The notes beneath the pieces are model-generated. The model searched no databases. It had not been told where the DNA came from and saw only the letters and a program-made list of their open reading frames with translations. The translations under genes and the position numbers were made by a program. Below are positions 27,215 through 39,568 of a stretch of DNA of 64,000 bases, in pieces. Origin of the DNA: Carnegiea gigantea (taxonomy: Eukaryota > Streptophyta > Magnoliopsida > Caryophyllales > Cactaceae); contig JAKOGI010002163.1 of assembly GCA_029747015.1 (NCBI GenBank), positions 1 through 64,000 of the forward strand, given 5' to 3'. Each line of letters opens with the position of its first letter. The stretch's first letter is position 1.

Positions 27215-27302
27215 AGAGTCCTCAGAAAAAAATGCTTGCAATTTGTCATCAAAGAAAGACAAATCTCAGGTCTCAAAGATTATATGCTCATCACAGGACC
27301 CT
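27215..27302 (-). ncRNA. C/D-box snoRNA (C), predicted guide for 18S rRNA Cm38
   Basis: The terminal stem is AGGGTCC with GGACTCT (seven pairs including one G-U). The C box GTGATGA, D' box CTGA, C' box TTGATGA and D box CTGA are all canonical. The 13-nt guide before D', TAATCTTTGAGAC, is perfectly antisense to GTCTCAAAGATTA near the 5' end of plant 18S rRNA. The fifth base upstream of D' pairs with the C that I count as C38 of plant 18S, so the predicted product is Cm38. The guide before the D box gave no confident target. Confidence 0.88.
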
Positions 27303-27631
27303 TCAAACCCTTTTTGTTTTGGATAAATCGAAGATCTAAATCAGAGACGCAGCGTCTCAAATGCTGCCATCTCAAATCTTAATTGATGAACTGCAAGAAA
27401 ATACGCCATTGATTATCGACGTATTCCTTCAGCAAGAGGCAGTTCAAACCCTAGAAAATAGGAGATAAACGAGATTATCTGCTCAATCTGGAAAGAGAAA
27501 GATGCAGTTGTTCAATTCATTAGAGATCTGATTTCGAAGATAAAACAAGAACCCTAGAACAATTGGGAGTCCCAGAGACTGCCTCAGAAAGTTAGAGATA
27601 GAGAGAGAGAGGGATAAATGAGATCTGCGGT

Positions 27632-27729
27632 TGTATATAAATCGAAGGGAATTAGGGTTTCCAGAGGGTTGAAGGAGGCGGATTTTTTATTTTCTCCCAT
27701 ACTTCCACAAATCGGATTTCGGCCCAATA
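27632..27729 (-). promoter_or_regulatory. snoRNA host promoter: TATA box, telo-box, site II-like motif
   Basis: On the minus strand, ATTTATATACA (27632-27642) is a good TATA box. Upstream of it are the telo-box AAACCCTA (27653-27660) and ATTGGGCC (27722-27729), which contains the TGGGCC site II core. Telo-box plus site II is the known signature of plant ribosomal-protein and snoRNA gene promoters, active in dividing cells. The spacing agrees with transcription starting near 27605. Confidence 0.7.
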
Positions 27730-28553
27730 CAGATCTCCATGACAATATTCATATTATGTGATTCTATTTTTTTAAAAAAAAATGTATTTGCACAAATAAA
27801 AGTACATAAACTATGTGATTGGTTTACTTTAATTTTATCTTTAAAACTCCTCTATCGTCATAATAATATTTTCATTTGATTGCTCCATATTGTGCTGGTG
27901 TAAACTTGATGTTCGTTTTACTGGTGTATTTAAAACGGTTGTTATTTAATTAGTTTAATTGTGTTACTACCTATCTTCCTAATCTTCATAGACCATGAAT
28001 AATATACTTGAGACATTCTGTTTTGCTCCTATCAACGATCTATCTAATAACTATATATAAAATTGAGTGAATTCACAAGTTTCTGCTAAGTAGCATACCA
28101 TTATTGATTAGGATATTAACTATTATTTTAGTTAATTTTGTTTCTTTTAACATGCATATAATTCTTTTTATTTATCAAATTATCTATGATACTTTCCATC
28201 TACTTCTTAATCAATTGCTTAGAAATGTTATTAATTAACACTTACTTATAAAAAGAGCACACCCATAAACGGAAAAAAAAAAAATTTGTCCATATAGATG
28301 TTAAGTCGACTTTTTATGCCTCATATGCATAAATAAAAAGGGTTTGATCATTGACTTTTTTAAACAATTGTGATTATTTTAAACTATTTTCAGTTAGGAG
28401 TATTTATAATTTTGAAATCTCTAGCACAGCATAATATAATTAGATGTATCGGTCCCCGTTGACCACACGAGCGCGCCTAAATACTCTCTCCTGTATGTTA
28501 TATGCACGCCAACCCTCCTCAGTTCTCCGCCACTTTCTCTCAAATCGGAAAAA
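27730..28553. other. AT-rich intergenic region
   Basis: Separates the divergent snoRNA host promoter from the EF-hand pseudogene. It is AT-rich, with no frame, repeat family or RNA gene that I can support. Confidence 0.5.
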
Positions 28554-29076
28554 ATGGGTCCACCTGGCACATCCGTGAGTCCGGCGAACGTCGCCGGAGA
28601 AACGGAGGAGTTCCGGTGAGCATTCGACGGAAAGATCGATGTCGACCACGACGGAAAGATCAGCGGCGATGACCTCCGATCATTCTACGCTTCTCTCTCC
28701 ATCTCCATTTCCGGTGAGGATGAGGACATGATAAAGGCGATGATCGCCGTCGCCGATGCCAATAAGGACGGGTTCGTGCAATACGAAGAGTTTGAGCGCG
28801 TTTTGAAGGGGAGGAATAAATTTGGAAAGGAGAAGGAGAAATGCCACGGTGAGGCAGGGGCCATGGTGGAGGTGTTCGAGTGATGGATCAGGAGTTCAGG
28901 ATGGTGACGGACGGCTGGGATTGGATGATCTCAGAACCTGTTTGGGCCGGGTCGAGCTAACGGTTGGGGATGAGGAGATCGAGGCTATGATTCAATTGGG
29001 TGGCGGGGATGAGACAGAAGGTGTGTCATTTGAAGGGCTCGTCAGTGTCTTAGCTGTTCATGATTTGGTTAGCTAG
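28554..29076 (+). pseudogene. EF-hand calmodulin-like protein pseudogene (intronless)
   Basis: The reading starts MGPPGTSVSPANVAGETEEF and contains EF-hand loops DVDHDGKISGDDL and DANKDGFVQYEEF, then in another frame DGDGRLGLDDL and a degenerate loop GGGDETEGVSFEGL. It resembles intronless plant calmodulin-like calcium sensors. Three breaks are visible. TGA at 28617-28619 replaces what was probably CGA, a CpG-type C-to-T change. One base is missing near 28878, giving a stop at 28881. An apparent 8-bp insertion (GAGTTCAG, echoing its neighbourhood) lies near 28891 and moves the frame again. Together they account for the one-base net shift between the two halves. The final stop is at 29074. A full-length product is very unlikely. 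Confidence 0.85.
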
Positions 29077-30834
29077 TTCCCATATTTTGTTGGATTTTTA
29101 GTAATTTTGTTTCTGTGTTTTTCTTTTATAAAAGTTTTGAAAACTCATGAACAGTGTGTTGATGAAAAACAAAGCATATATCATATATCCGGGAGTATAT
29201 ACTCTCAAAAATCAGCTAAACAAAATATATATTAATAACCGCTCATATGATAAAAATATATAGAGAGAGAGGGAGAGCAGTGAGAGTCCCGAGACTCCCA
29301 GTATATGTTATTTACCGACGAAAAAGAGTTTAAACAAGGAGATGTAAGGTACAAAGTGGTTGACGTAATAAAATAAGCCCATTTTGTTTGTTTTTATAGA
29401 TAGAGTGTTATATTATTTTCACAAGCTAATATTTACTCGTTCTAATTTCTTAAATCGATAAAACTTTTTCTTTTTTCTAAAAAATATGACTATGCAAAAA
29501 AATTTTCTAATTAAATGATCATGCAAAAAATTCATTCAAAAGCTTGTGATATAGCATATTAATTCATCAACTATATTCTTCCAAAAGAATTTTAAGATCG
29601 TAAATTTTTCTCCTATTTTAAAAATTAATATTGAACTTACTCCTTGAAACTATCCTACATTGTAAATTTGTAATAAACTTCATTAAAATTACTCCAGGTA
29701 TAAGATAAGCAAAAATGGCTTGCAATAACTCTTCATTGTAAATAATTGTCACCCTTAACTCCTAATTCATTATTTTAATATTTTTATAATTTTTCTTCTT
29801 TCTCTTTTATTCATTTAGCTCATGTAGTTCAATTACAAGTTTACAATTAACTCGATTAAACTGTTGTCAGGGAAAAAAATCATTCCCTTTCAAAAAGAAG
29901 TTAAAAATCCGGACAAAAAAAGTTAAAATTGATAATTAAATACATAATGAAATGAACCTTCCAGCCTATCGACAAAATGTTCTTTTTACCACGTCTTTGA
30001 ATATATGCATTTTTTTTTTTTAATCAGAAAACGAACACGATGCATCTCACCGAAAAGAATATTTAACATGCTAAGTAGCATGGGATGCTTTCATATTACA
30101 CGTTTCCACTCATATTTCTCCAATAACCTGAGGAATAAAAATAGCTATAATTACATTGAGACCTGTCTATTTTAATAAGGGAAAGAAGAAATACAAAGAC
30201 TTCACTACAGTGTACCTTGAAAATACAAAGACTTCACTATAGAGTCTCAGCAAACACTTTTCATAAAATAAATTAACACAATATTACACTGTATTTGACG
30301 AAATTTCAATAGCTACCCAGAGCATTAAAAACGTTACACCCCGACCCCTGAGTTTAAGTCGAGAATAACAATATTTTTAAGAAGAAATATTATTAGAGAC
30401 TAGCAGACTTTAGTGTCTATAATGCCTTAACCTAATTTGTATAGTTTTCCTAACCCACAGAAACATTATCGAAACTGGCCCAACACTAGCCTAAGGGTTC
30501 AGTTACCATCCCCCACCCCCCACCTCCTTCTTCTGCTTTCCTTAGCCTTGACCTAGCAAATAGTAGATTCTCTTCAAGTTACACACTTTAGCAGCTCCAA
30601 CTTAGCGGTACATAGTACACACAGCTTTCCCAAACAAAAGGGGTTCCAAGGCAAACGTGGGGCTAGTTAACAAGGACAACCAGCATTTCCTGTAGTGAAG
30701 GAATGAGCATCCGCGGATTTCACCCCTGCGTTCTCCCTCCTCCATTCGCCTCGTTGCAACATAGCCTTGAATCAACCTCAATGAGGGCCAGGGGAGGGAG
30801 AAGCAGGACATAATACTACACAAATGCCACACCA
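29077..30834. other. Intergenic region and SLD5 3' UTR
   Basis: AT-rich DNA with no gene that I can support. Roughly 30600-30834 is less AT-rich and is probably the 3' UTR of the minus-strand SLD5 gene. Confidence 0.45.
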
Positions 30835-33800
30835 TCAAACAAGATCAATTTGACCATTCTCTATAAATGGCTTGATTGACTTGTAACGAAGAACATACAA
30901 ATCACCGGCAACCAGATCTACAATCTCATCACCGCTGCAAAAGTAGCAATTTTAGAATGATTAGATGGGCATGAGATTTAAAACCATCATCTCAGATCAA
31001 TGAAAGAAAGAATATGCTTGCCTGTCATCAAGAGGAATGGATCCAATAGAACTCTCACTCTTGCAAAACACAAAGGTGTCCAAGTTTGGCTCCGGCACTG
31101 AAAAAAGAAAGGGCAAGGAGCATTCTTTCAGTCATAGAGAATACATATACATTTACACAATAAATTGTACTGCGGGAGTACTGCTAATAATATGATATCA
31201 ATTCCAGAGTTGGATATTAATATAGCAGTTTCATATTCCAAATGAAGTAAAAAATGCAGCAAACTAATCTGCTTTCTCGAATTCCTCGCTTATTTTTCCA
31301 TAATTGGTACCTAGATCTCCCAGTCATGTAGAGAGCAGCAAACAAGGAGCAATTGCACCTTTCCCCACTCTATTCTTATGCTTTACCAAATATACAGAAC
31401 ATCGTGTATTAACAGCCTCCCTCCCTACTTAATTAGGTTGCAAATAGAAGAATTTAAAAGAAAACAGGACAGCAGGAATTGACAGCAAAGTTTTCCATGT
31501 TGCTATAACCACTTTTTACGATCATAATTTGTGAATAAAATTCTCCCAAAAAGTTGCAAATTCAATATCAACTATAAAAAAACATGCACCAGAACTTGAC
31601 TTCACAGTTAACAACATACTCCAGAAGTTAACTTAGAATGTCCAACATATCCCATCCTCACACTTCATCACAAATCAACAGTTATCACAATTGTAGTCAA
31701 TAACTTGCAAGTGCATGATATTTGTCAAATAATTTTGTTCTTACCAAAGATTCAGCAAGAGCACACATCAAGTTCCCATGAATATGATCGCTACATCTCT
31801 TCACCTTATAGCTTCATAAGAACTCACCGTCTTACATATCATCCAAAATTCATGCAACCAGCATTCATTTTGACCGACTTGCTAGATCCCAACACTTGGC
31901 TCTTCCATTAGGTCACTTGAGCGCTCACACACAGCTAACAAGTGTAATGATTTTGAAAGCTCCAATATCTGGCCCAGATACCTTGTTCTGCCCTCTAACC
32001 CACTATGTAGAAACCGATGCAAGGCACAGTCAGCACATACACATCAGTCCCAGACAACTTCCAATCATTTCCCTTACATCTAAGTATCTAACGTCAAGAA
32101 TAACACATGTTTTGTGATAACCTTGTTGGTTATAAGTTCATAGCCATTATGCAGGGAGCTTCGCAACCCTTACTTTCTGACCTCTTATGGTCTATAAGGC
32201 ATTAGTGGTAGGCTTGCCTTTCGAGCTAGTTACTTGCATTGCAACATCCTAGGAAATATTGGAGGGATTCTGTCATGATCACCTATATGGAGAGTGCTAG
32301 TGTAATCAGAGAAGTAGTCATCCCAAAACAATCGTCCAACTTTTCCAGAAGGTCCTTACTACACTTGCACCTGCACTATCCCTCAAAAAACAACTATGTA
32401 GTTGCAATCCTTTATCCTTGGCATCTTGCTCAAGTTCTCAAGCATGAGTGAGGAGTTCAAACAGATGTACCTAATCCTTTACCTTGAAATATACTCTTTA
32501 TGCTTCAAAAAACAAGTTCGTTCAACAACATGATGTGAGTTAAGTCTTCTCAATTACAAACTTGTACACTCTCAATCCAAGTTCTTAAAAATTGCCCACA
32601 AAGTGCCTCTCTTCTTCAATATAGCATATCTACAGGTTCATCCCTTCAGCCAAAGAAGATTACCTTTTAGGATGTCATCCTAAGTCACATATGTGGCATG
32701 ATTATAGAGGTTAAAGTCTTTGATCTTGGCCTCTAAGTCTCTGTCGAACATGACAAAGTCATACTATCATTAAGATATAGGCATTGTCATCTAATCCAGT
32801 AAGTCCTTAAAGAGCAACTTTCTGTAATGTCTCCTAATACTATACATTCCAAAGATCCTCCTAATCCAAGATGCATTGAATTATCCAACAAGTTTCCTTC
32901 AGTGGCATCACCACGGCCTCAATTGAAGTCCAATCCCAATCTAGGCAACTTTTAAGACAACCTGATTCGTTTTGGCTGGGGATATAGTTGATTCTAACTC
33001 TGTTTCACCTCAGCTCAACCCATTATCAAGTACCATCAGGCAGATTCTTAAGACATTAGTATAAAGTTTCACAACATTTCCCCAGTCACCTTGTCTATAT
33101 AGCGTGGATTATAGACTTTAGTTTGAGGTTGTAGGATTCTTGGCTCCAGAGCTCCTAAAAGCTGACCCGAAAGGTTCCAGTATCAATAAACATTTTACAT
33201 AACTATCAGACTTGTTAACAGAAGTTTGTCAGACATAAACTCAAATCCATAAGGTGCGGATTAGGGCTCTAGTTAAAAGAGCGTATCATCCCTATTCAAG
33301 TTGACATCCACAAGAATTAAGCAATTATATTCTCTTCACCAAAAGTTCAATAACTACAGTGGGGTGTTGTCGCTTGCAGCTCCATTTTAATCATGCATAA
33401 GTTCTTCCCATGTCTATGTCAATCTTCTTGGCTTTCCTCCTTCCAAAGGACTTCTACTTCTCCACTCTCTTCTCCTGATGAATAGGTACTAGCAAAACTA
33501 CTTCCAAAGCATTTTGGCTATCATAATCACATAGCAATTATATATGTGTAAAAGCATACAAGAACTTTAGCAACAACAAAGGATGCAATAAGGTACCCAT
33601 GTCATCTTCTTCACTAGCGCTTGATTGCTTTAGATTAGACTGGTAACCAACAGGCAATTTTGACAAAACGGACTCGTCGAGATATTTCTTCATGTTCTCA
33701 TATGCCCTGTAACCATGAAATCAAATTCATAGCATTCAGTTATAACAGCCTGACACCAAACATCACATAAAACTTAGAGAGATGGCACATGCCTTTTAGC

Positions 33801-36144
33801 AAACTTTTGCTCCTGTTCTGAAAGTCGGTTCCAAAGATCAGTTTGAGAAATATGGGTCATGTCCTGCTCAATCTGCAAAAAAAGCCCATAGTTGAGTGAA
33901 GATGACAACAAAGACCATGATTGTAGTGGATTATTGGGAAAATGGGATGTCTGAAAATCACTCTGTTGCTTGTGCGGTTATGCCCAACAATCAGTTACAT
34001 TGAAAGAAAAAGCAAAGCGAAGTCATCTAATGAAAGAGGAATGTGAAAACAATTATCGAAGTCATACTAAACCAAAGAAATATGGAAGGAAAGAAAGAAA
34101 TGGAGTGAAGTTGAGACAACCTTCTGAAGACGAATTCGAAGATATGATCTCAACAGATATTGAGTTCGGTCCAAGTCCATTTGATACACAGACACAATGA
34201 GAGGATCTAAGCCACTTCTGGTGAAATCCTCAATGGTCTCTTCCTGAAGATACAACCACGATTAGCCTAAACTACAATTGTGTAATATGATATTAACATA
34301 AAAGGCATCCAAACAGCTCCAGGATACAGGTCGTCTGATATTAGCATCACATAATATTAGAAACCACATGGCGTATTCAATGCTTGTAGCTTGTGAATTG
34401 GGATAAATCAAAAAACTGAGTGAGAAGTAGCAACTCTGCTTGTTTAGTCTTTCCCTTTCCCCTTCTTTTTGTGTCAGGGGGTGTTGGGGCAGGGAAGCAG
34501 GAACATGTCCAGATGTCTGAAATACTGAAGATAATCTAAACATGCTGAAAACAACACTTTTCAGATTCTTCTCTGGTTCTTGAAAAATTCTCAATGCACG
34601 AATGAGATCCTTTTCCTTTTTTTAAATCTGGAATAACTGAGATGAACGAATGATGTAAAAGCACTGCTTTTTGGGGGGAGGGGGGTACTCATACAGAAAA
34701 TTCAATGTACCGCTAGGAGGGAAAACCCAGAAGGTGCCTTCCTGCAAGGAAGAACCTTGCTTCTACCTTATATGGGGCAACACCTTGACCAAAGCCCTAA
34801 ATAGTAAATACACGTTCACTTAGGTGCCAAAATTTCTAATTGTGGCAAGAAAAATCATCTAGGTACTCAAAGTGGAGAACCACTCGGTCCAGATGCCCCA
34901 AAAAACTTTACAAGTCAAAACCAGGTGATCCAATGTCTGTTTATTGTCGCCACTAGAAGGACAAATAACCAAAGCACTAGACAAATTCCCCTTTGTAACA
35001 GGTAATCCTCTGAACTTCAATTTACCCAACAAGGTAATTGACAACATCATTTCAATATCTGGAGAGGCAAGTTTCTCCATGCTAAACTGATGAGATTGTC
35101 AGTGGCCACTTTCCCTTGATTCTTTAGGAACTTTGAGGTACTGCTTCAGCAACGTATACTCCTATATTACGGTCCTATGATTAAGTGCAAATTCAGAGGG
35201 ATTGACATCAAGAAGATCGCTCAGAAGTTGCTGAAACTATAAACACAGTTGCTCATTTAGATCCCTTTGCAAGCTATAAGATCATCTCCATTGCTTGCCA
35301 TTCCGCCATCCCATTTGAAAAATGCTTGCATTCTTCTGCCAAGAAATTCGACACAAAGGCACAAATGTATGCTGCATTGGCGCCCCCAAAAACCAATTAT
35401 CAACCTGAAATCTAATAGATTTTCCACTACCCACAACAAAGCTAATTTCCTCCTGTAATGACTATGCTACTTCACTGGGGAGTATTTGCTGTCACTTAAA
35501 TATTTCTCAAATAACAGCATCCCTATCAACAATACCAATAGGCAACAATAACTCTGGACTTTCATTATGAATTGAACATATGACGTTCAATTCTCACAGC
35601 TTTATCTCCCAATTGTGATGGCACATGCGAACCTCCCAGAACATACCACAAATTTTTCGCCTTGTGGTTATCAACCACTTTAAGCCTAATTTCCTAAAAT
35701 TAACCTATTCAACCAAACAGTATACTCAAACCTAATTCCAAACCTTCCAGTTTCACCAATTTAACATCCCTAGACAAATCACACATCATAAGAACCAAAA
35801 AAGAAGAAAGATCAAATGGCACCCCCTCAAGTACACGAATTTCAATTCATCGGTTCTAAATTACGACTCAATAGATATCCAAAATTATTTCAAAACCCAA
35901 CAAAATTTGAACATTCACGAATCAAAAACTTAGGGCAAAAATTGAAGAATGACGAAAAGAATTGTACCATGAGCTGGATTTGCTCCTGAGATCTCTGAAC
36001 TAGTGAAGCCTGGAACTGAAGAATTTCAGGAGCAGCCTTCTCGTTGCGCCAAGCCTTCTTGAGAAGCTCCACATCTGAAGTCTTCATTAACGATTCGAAG
36101 TCTTCCATGGAAAGGCCTGATCCTGATCCTGATCCACCCGCCAT
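30835..36144 (-). CDS. SLD5: DNA replication complex GINS protein SLD5 (6 exons, complete)
   Basis: SLD5 is a subunit of the GINS tetramer (SLD5-PSF1-PSF2-PSF3), which joins CDC45 and MCM2-7 in the replicative helicase in the nucleus. Exons in transcript order: 36144-35968, 34243-34121, 33872-33793, 33706-33597, 31097-31022, 30934-30835. They give 221 residues, the usual plant length. The helical GINS domain shows DVELLKKAWRNEKAAPEILQ, then LDPLIVSVYQMDLDRTQYLL and SYLRIRLQK; the small B-domain ends in DLYVLRYKSIKPFI and ENGQIDLV. The Met at 36144 opens a glycine/serine-rich leader MAGGSGSGSG; the next Met (LSMEDF) is a possible alternative start. The two short introns, 33707-33792 and 30935-31021, begin with GC instead of GT (AG/GCATGT and AG/GCAAGC), and no GT alternative keeps the frame. 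Introns 1 and 4 are long and repeat-laden. Confidence 0.95.
34859..35080 (-). mobile_element. LINE fragment (zf-RVT) in SLD5 intron 1
   Basis: The translated piece contains KLKFRGLPVTKGNLSSA, CPSSGDNKQTLDHLVLTC and FWGIWTEWF. This is the Cys/His zinc-binding domain found after the reverse transcriptase in plant L1-type LINEs (C-P-x-C-type start, DHL-x5-C, W); the second Cys has become Ser. It is a short decayed remnant in the same orientation as SLD5. Confidence 0.6.
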
Positions 36145-37830
36145 CGCCCAAGCAAGCAAGCAAGCACACACGGCGGTGAAAGAGGGAGGAGGTGAAGAGA
36201 GAGAAAAATGGAGTGGGGGAGAGGACTGAGCTTTGGCGGGAAAATTGAAGCCACTGGCGGCTTCACAAATTGGATCGAAATTTGCGGAGCTTTCAATTCG
36301 TTGGCTAAGGGTTTGGCGAGAACGTGCTTGGTCGGCTAATTGGGTTCTAGACATACATACATGGACCCGGTCTCCACTGGAAGTTTGGAACGAGTAGATC
36401 AACCAATTCAAAATAATCAACAAAGGTCGATTAATAGAACTGTCAACAATGAACTAGCCTGTTTGGAACATGTTAGCGGGGTGGATCAATATATTCATAA
36501 TATATTTAGAGACTCGATATTTTTAGTAACTTACTTATCACAGTAATTTATATGATATAGTTGTTTAAATATATTACTCGCAATTTATATGTAACGATGA
36601 TCACTGTATACTAGTTTTTTTAGTGTTTGGGGTTAAACCCAATCGATGAATTGCAGGAAACAAGACAGAAAAGGATGATCGGTTCGTTGTAGGTGGTGGG
36701 AACTCGACTTTGATATTTCCATTACCAATGCACTTACTTCATTACTTGCGAATGTTACTTTATCTTCTTACAGTTAACTATTAACAATTATGGATTAAGC
36801 GAGTGTCCATAAAAACTTGGTCGATTCATTATTTTTCCTTTCATATTTCACTTTGTTTAAGAAAATAAAAGAATGTATCCATCAATTTTTATTCTTTCAT
36901 TTCCAATTGGTTATTGTCAATTAAGTTGTACACATCTATAACTATATATATACAATGGTTTGATGAAAATGTGCAAAAGTCATATTTGCCTCTGTCATTT
37001 TATCGTTTTCTTGCTTTTTTTTCCGTAGGCCATGGACACTTTTTTTGGCAACATCTATTAATTCGGAACATAAAAGAACATAGGAAAATAAGAAATTAAA
37101 AGATTTCGTTGAAATTATTTATTTGAAAATTTTTTGAATTTGAAAGCCATATTCGGTGTGTCCCTGATAACCAATGAATAGCAAATAGGTGCCCTTGTTT
37201 GGACCATGCAAATAATAAAAGATAATTTTTTGACCTAAAAAACACTTTTTCCTTTTTCTTTTTTTTTAACAACAAAATTGTAACCCCACTTTATCAATGA
37301 TAGTCATAAACCCGATAATAACAGTCTTCTTTATTTCATTTATTTATTTATCTTTCCTTTAAATTTCAAATTTGACCATCCATTAATCACTCATCAACCG
37401 CTTGTGAACTGGAGATTTAAATATGACTATTTAAAAGCAAAATTGATTCGTTTGATAAAGTAAATTTTTAACAATTGTAATGGTATTAAATTGAGAATGC
37501 AAAACAAAGAATAAATAAGATGTACAACTAAATTGAGTTAAATTGTATTGAAGCATACTGATATGTGCTAAAATAATATGTGTTGTCATTACTTGTGCCA
37601 AATTGTACTAACATATGTTAAATTGTGATAATAAGTACTTATCATTAGTTGAAAAGAACATGCCCTAAATTGTTGACCATTCTAGTTTCATGGCTATTGT
37701 CAACAGACAGTCCGGGCGCAAAATATGGGTTAAAGCATTGGATTTGCGCACCACGCATGCAAGTTTTACAATTTACAATTGAAATAAATATTTGAAGCCG
37801 AAAAAAGTACATATAATTTTTAAAAGATGT
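36145..37830. other. SLD5 upstream region and AT-rich spacer
   Basis: The first 200-300 bases should hold the SLD5 5' UTR and promoter; no clear TATA box or E2F site was found by eye. The rest is AT-rich without a supported feature. Confidence 0.4.
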
Positions 37831-37919
37831 GTGTTTAAATGTGAGTTAGTCATTCCATGTAGTGCAAGTTGTTGATTACATACAACATAATCTTTCATGA
37901 ACGATATACATGACATGTA

Positions 37920-38433
37920 TAGGGGTGACAATGGATCAGGTTCGGATCAGGTGAACCATCATCCGCATCAACCACCCGTTTTGATTCGCTTCATTCAATC
38001 CATCCATCATCCCTGAAAATCCAATTCCATCCATCAATCCATCAATTACCCGCGGGTGAAAATAGATAGATCGAGTTGTAAACGGGTGATTGAAGCTTAT
38101 ATCGAATATGTCAACAAACTTATAATGAAAAAAAAAATGAGATTTGCGTTTTGAAAAGTTTATAAAAGATACTTTAGGTACAAAAAATGAATAAATATCA
38201 TGTTTGTCATATTAATTTGGCGAAATCATAAAATTAACAATATATAGATTTAAAAAATAAAAAACACCAACTTTAACCCACTTCAACATACTATTTTAAT
38301 CAATTTCTAATCTTTTACTCATCATATAAAAAAAAAAATACCAATTTCAACCCATTTTAACCCACTTCAACCAAAATTAAAAAACACTCACTTCAACTCG
38401 CTTTAACCAATTTCACCCATTTTCCAACCCCTA
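37920..38433 (-). mobile_element. hAT-like MITE, inverted copy
   Basis: Starts TAGGGGTGACAATGG and ends CCAACCCCTA, the inverted hAT-type terminus. Its left part aligns with the right part of the element at 40782 read in reverse, so it is a related copy in the opposite orientation. The flanking 8-mers do not match, so no target duplication survives. Unit B lacks it. Confidence 0.6.
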
Positions 38434-39568
38434 TTTCCCAACGAAAAGAACAGGCCCATAACGTTGTATTTTAATTAAAAAAACAATGAGTTGAATTTTG
38501 CATGTTTGCGCGGGAAAAGTAGCGTAGTGTTATTTAGATTACTTAAAGTTTTAAAAAACATAAAAATAAAGGATATATAGATTTAAAAAATAAAAAATTA
38601 CCATACATGATAATCTGAGCACTCTCATGCACAACAACTCTCAGTGTGGGTCCAGAGTTTGCGGAGATTCAGATATAGATAATTTTACCTCTACAGACAT
38701 AACTATTCGTAGAAAGATTAATTCCAATGGACTATGGAGACTATCATATAATTTATAAAACGAGCAGAGAAGACAAATTACATGTTTGTGCGTGAATCTA
38801 ATACTATTTCAAGTCGATCGGATGTCCACCATATGGTGAAAACTAGGAACGACTACTCATATCAAAGAGCATTAGATCCATGCACAAACAGGTAATGTGC
38901 CTTCTCATGTGGTGAATATTGAATGATTTTGTGGGTGTAATGGCACCGGACTTTGAGAGGCTTTACATAGGAAGTGAGTGATGGGTCATTGGGACCAAGT
39001 CCATTGCTAATGTGCAAATAGAAAATGATTAGGGATTAGTTTGTTCCCTAATTTAGATTTTGTTATCCATGATAATGGGGAATGTTGTTCATAGAAATTT
39101 CGTGCAATCACTTTCCAAGATAGTGAAAGATAAAATATTAGATAATCAAAACGTAAAGCAGTGAAATTTTCGTGAAATACATGCAAAACTCAAACAAAAC
39201 TTATAGAGACAACATAGTCATACCTAACCAATATGATTAAAATAGGCAACATAGTAAAACAAGTAAAGTATGTAAAGATACGCAATTCGGTAGAAACAGT
39301 TTGACGTCAACCCATTTTGTCATAAACTTTCATTTCTTAAGGAGTTACTATACCTAAAGGAAATTGCAAACAAAACTACGCAATGAGACTTCAAAAATAG
39401 TAATGGGATTTTCGGTAATAGCCCAAAATAGAAAAGTGTTAGACTAACTGTACAATGAAAGCACAATCAAACTATTGTCGTATTTAAAACATCAAAACCA
39501 CCAACTTTATTTGAGAAAAGGATGAGATGTTTAATGTTAAAGAGTCAATAACATGAACATTTTATAAG

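Larger units (their letters stand above)
26600..27608 (-). ncRNA. Polycistronic C/D-box snoRNA host gene
   Basis: The minus strand carries at least three, probably four, C/D-box snoRNAs in the same orientation within 640 bp, downstream of one Pol II-like promoter at 27632-27729. The inferred 5' end, about 30 bases below the TATA box, is pyrimidine-rich (ATCCCTCTCTCTCTC), resembling the 5' TOP leaders of snoRNA and ribosomal genes. The leader contains two AGGGTT telo-type motifs (27446-27454 and 27549-27557) and a perfect hairpin GAGACGCTGCGTCTC at 27344-27358. No long open frame exists, so the transcript is probably a precursor RNA cut into mature snoRNAs. The 3' limit near 26600 is a guess. 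Confidence 0.7.

Noticed and set aside
27215..27225. Possible 25S rRNA guide before the D box of snoRNA C (ATGCTTGCAATT against TGCTTGAAATT)
   Set aside because: There is an internal mismatch and I cannot verify the rRNA stretch, so I claim only the D' guide.
28440..28649. 69-codon minus-strand frame over the EF-hand pseudogene
   Set aside because: It is the antisense shadow of the GC-richer pseudogene.
32100..33550. SLD5 intron 4 DNA that looks like a decayed coding sequence
   Set aside because: No frame gives a recognisable domain; it may be an old retroelement, but I cannot support a family.
35890..36423. Upstream extension of the SLD5 reading frame beyond the Met at 36144
   Set aside because: The extra N-terminal residues do not resemble SLD5; the conserved part begins shortly after MAGGSGSG. 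The extension is probably 5' UTR.
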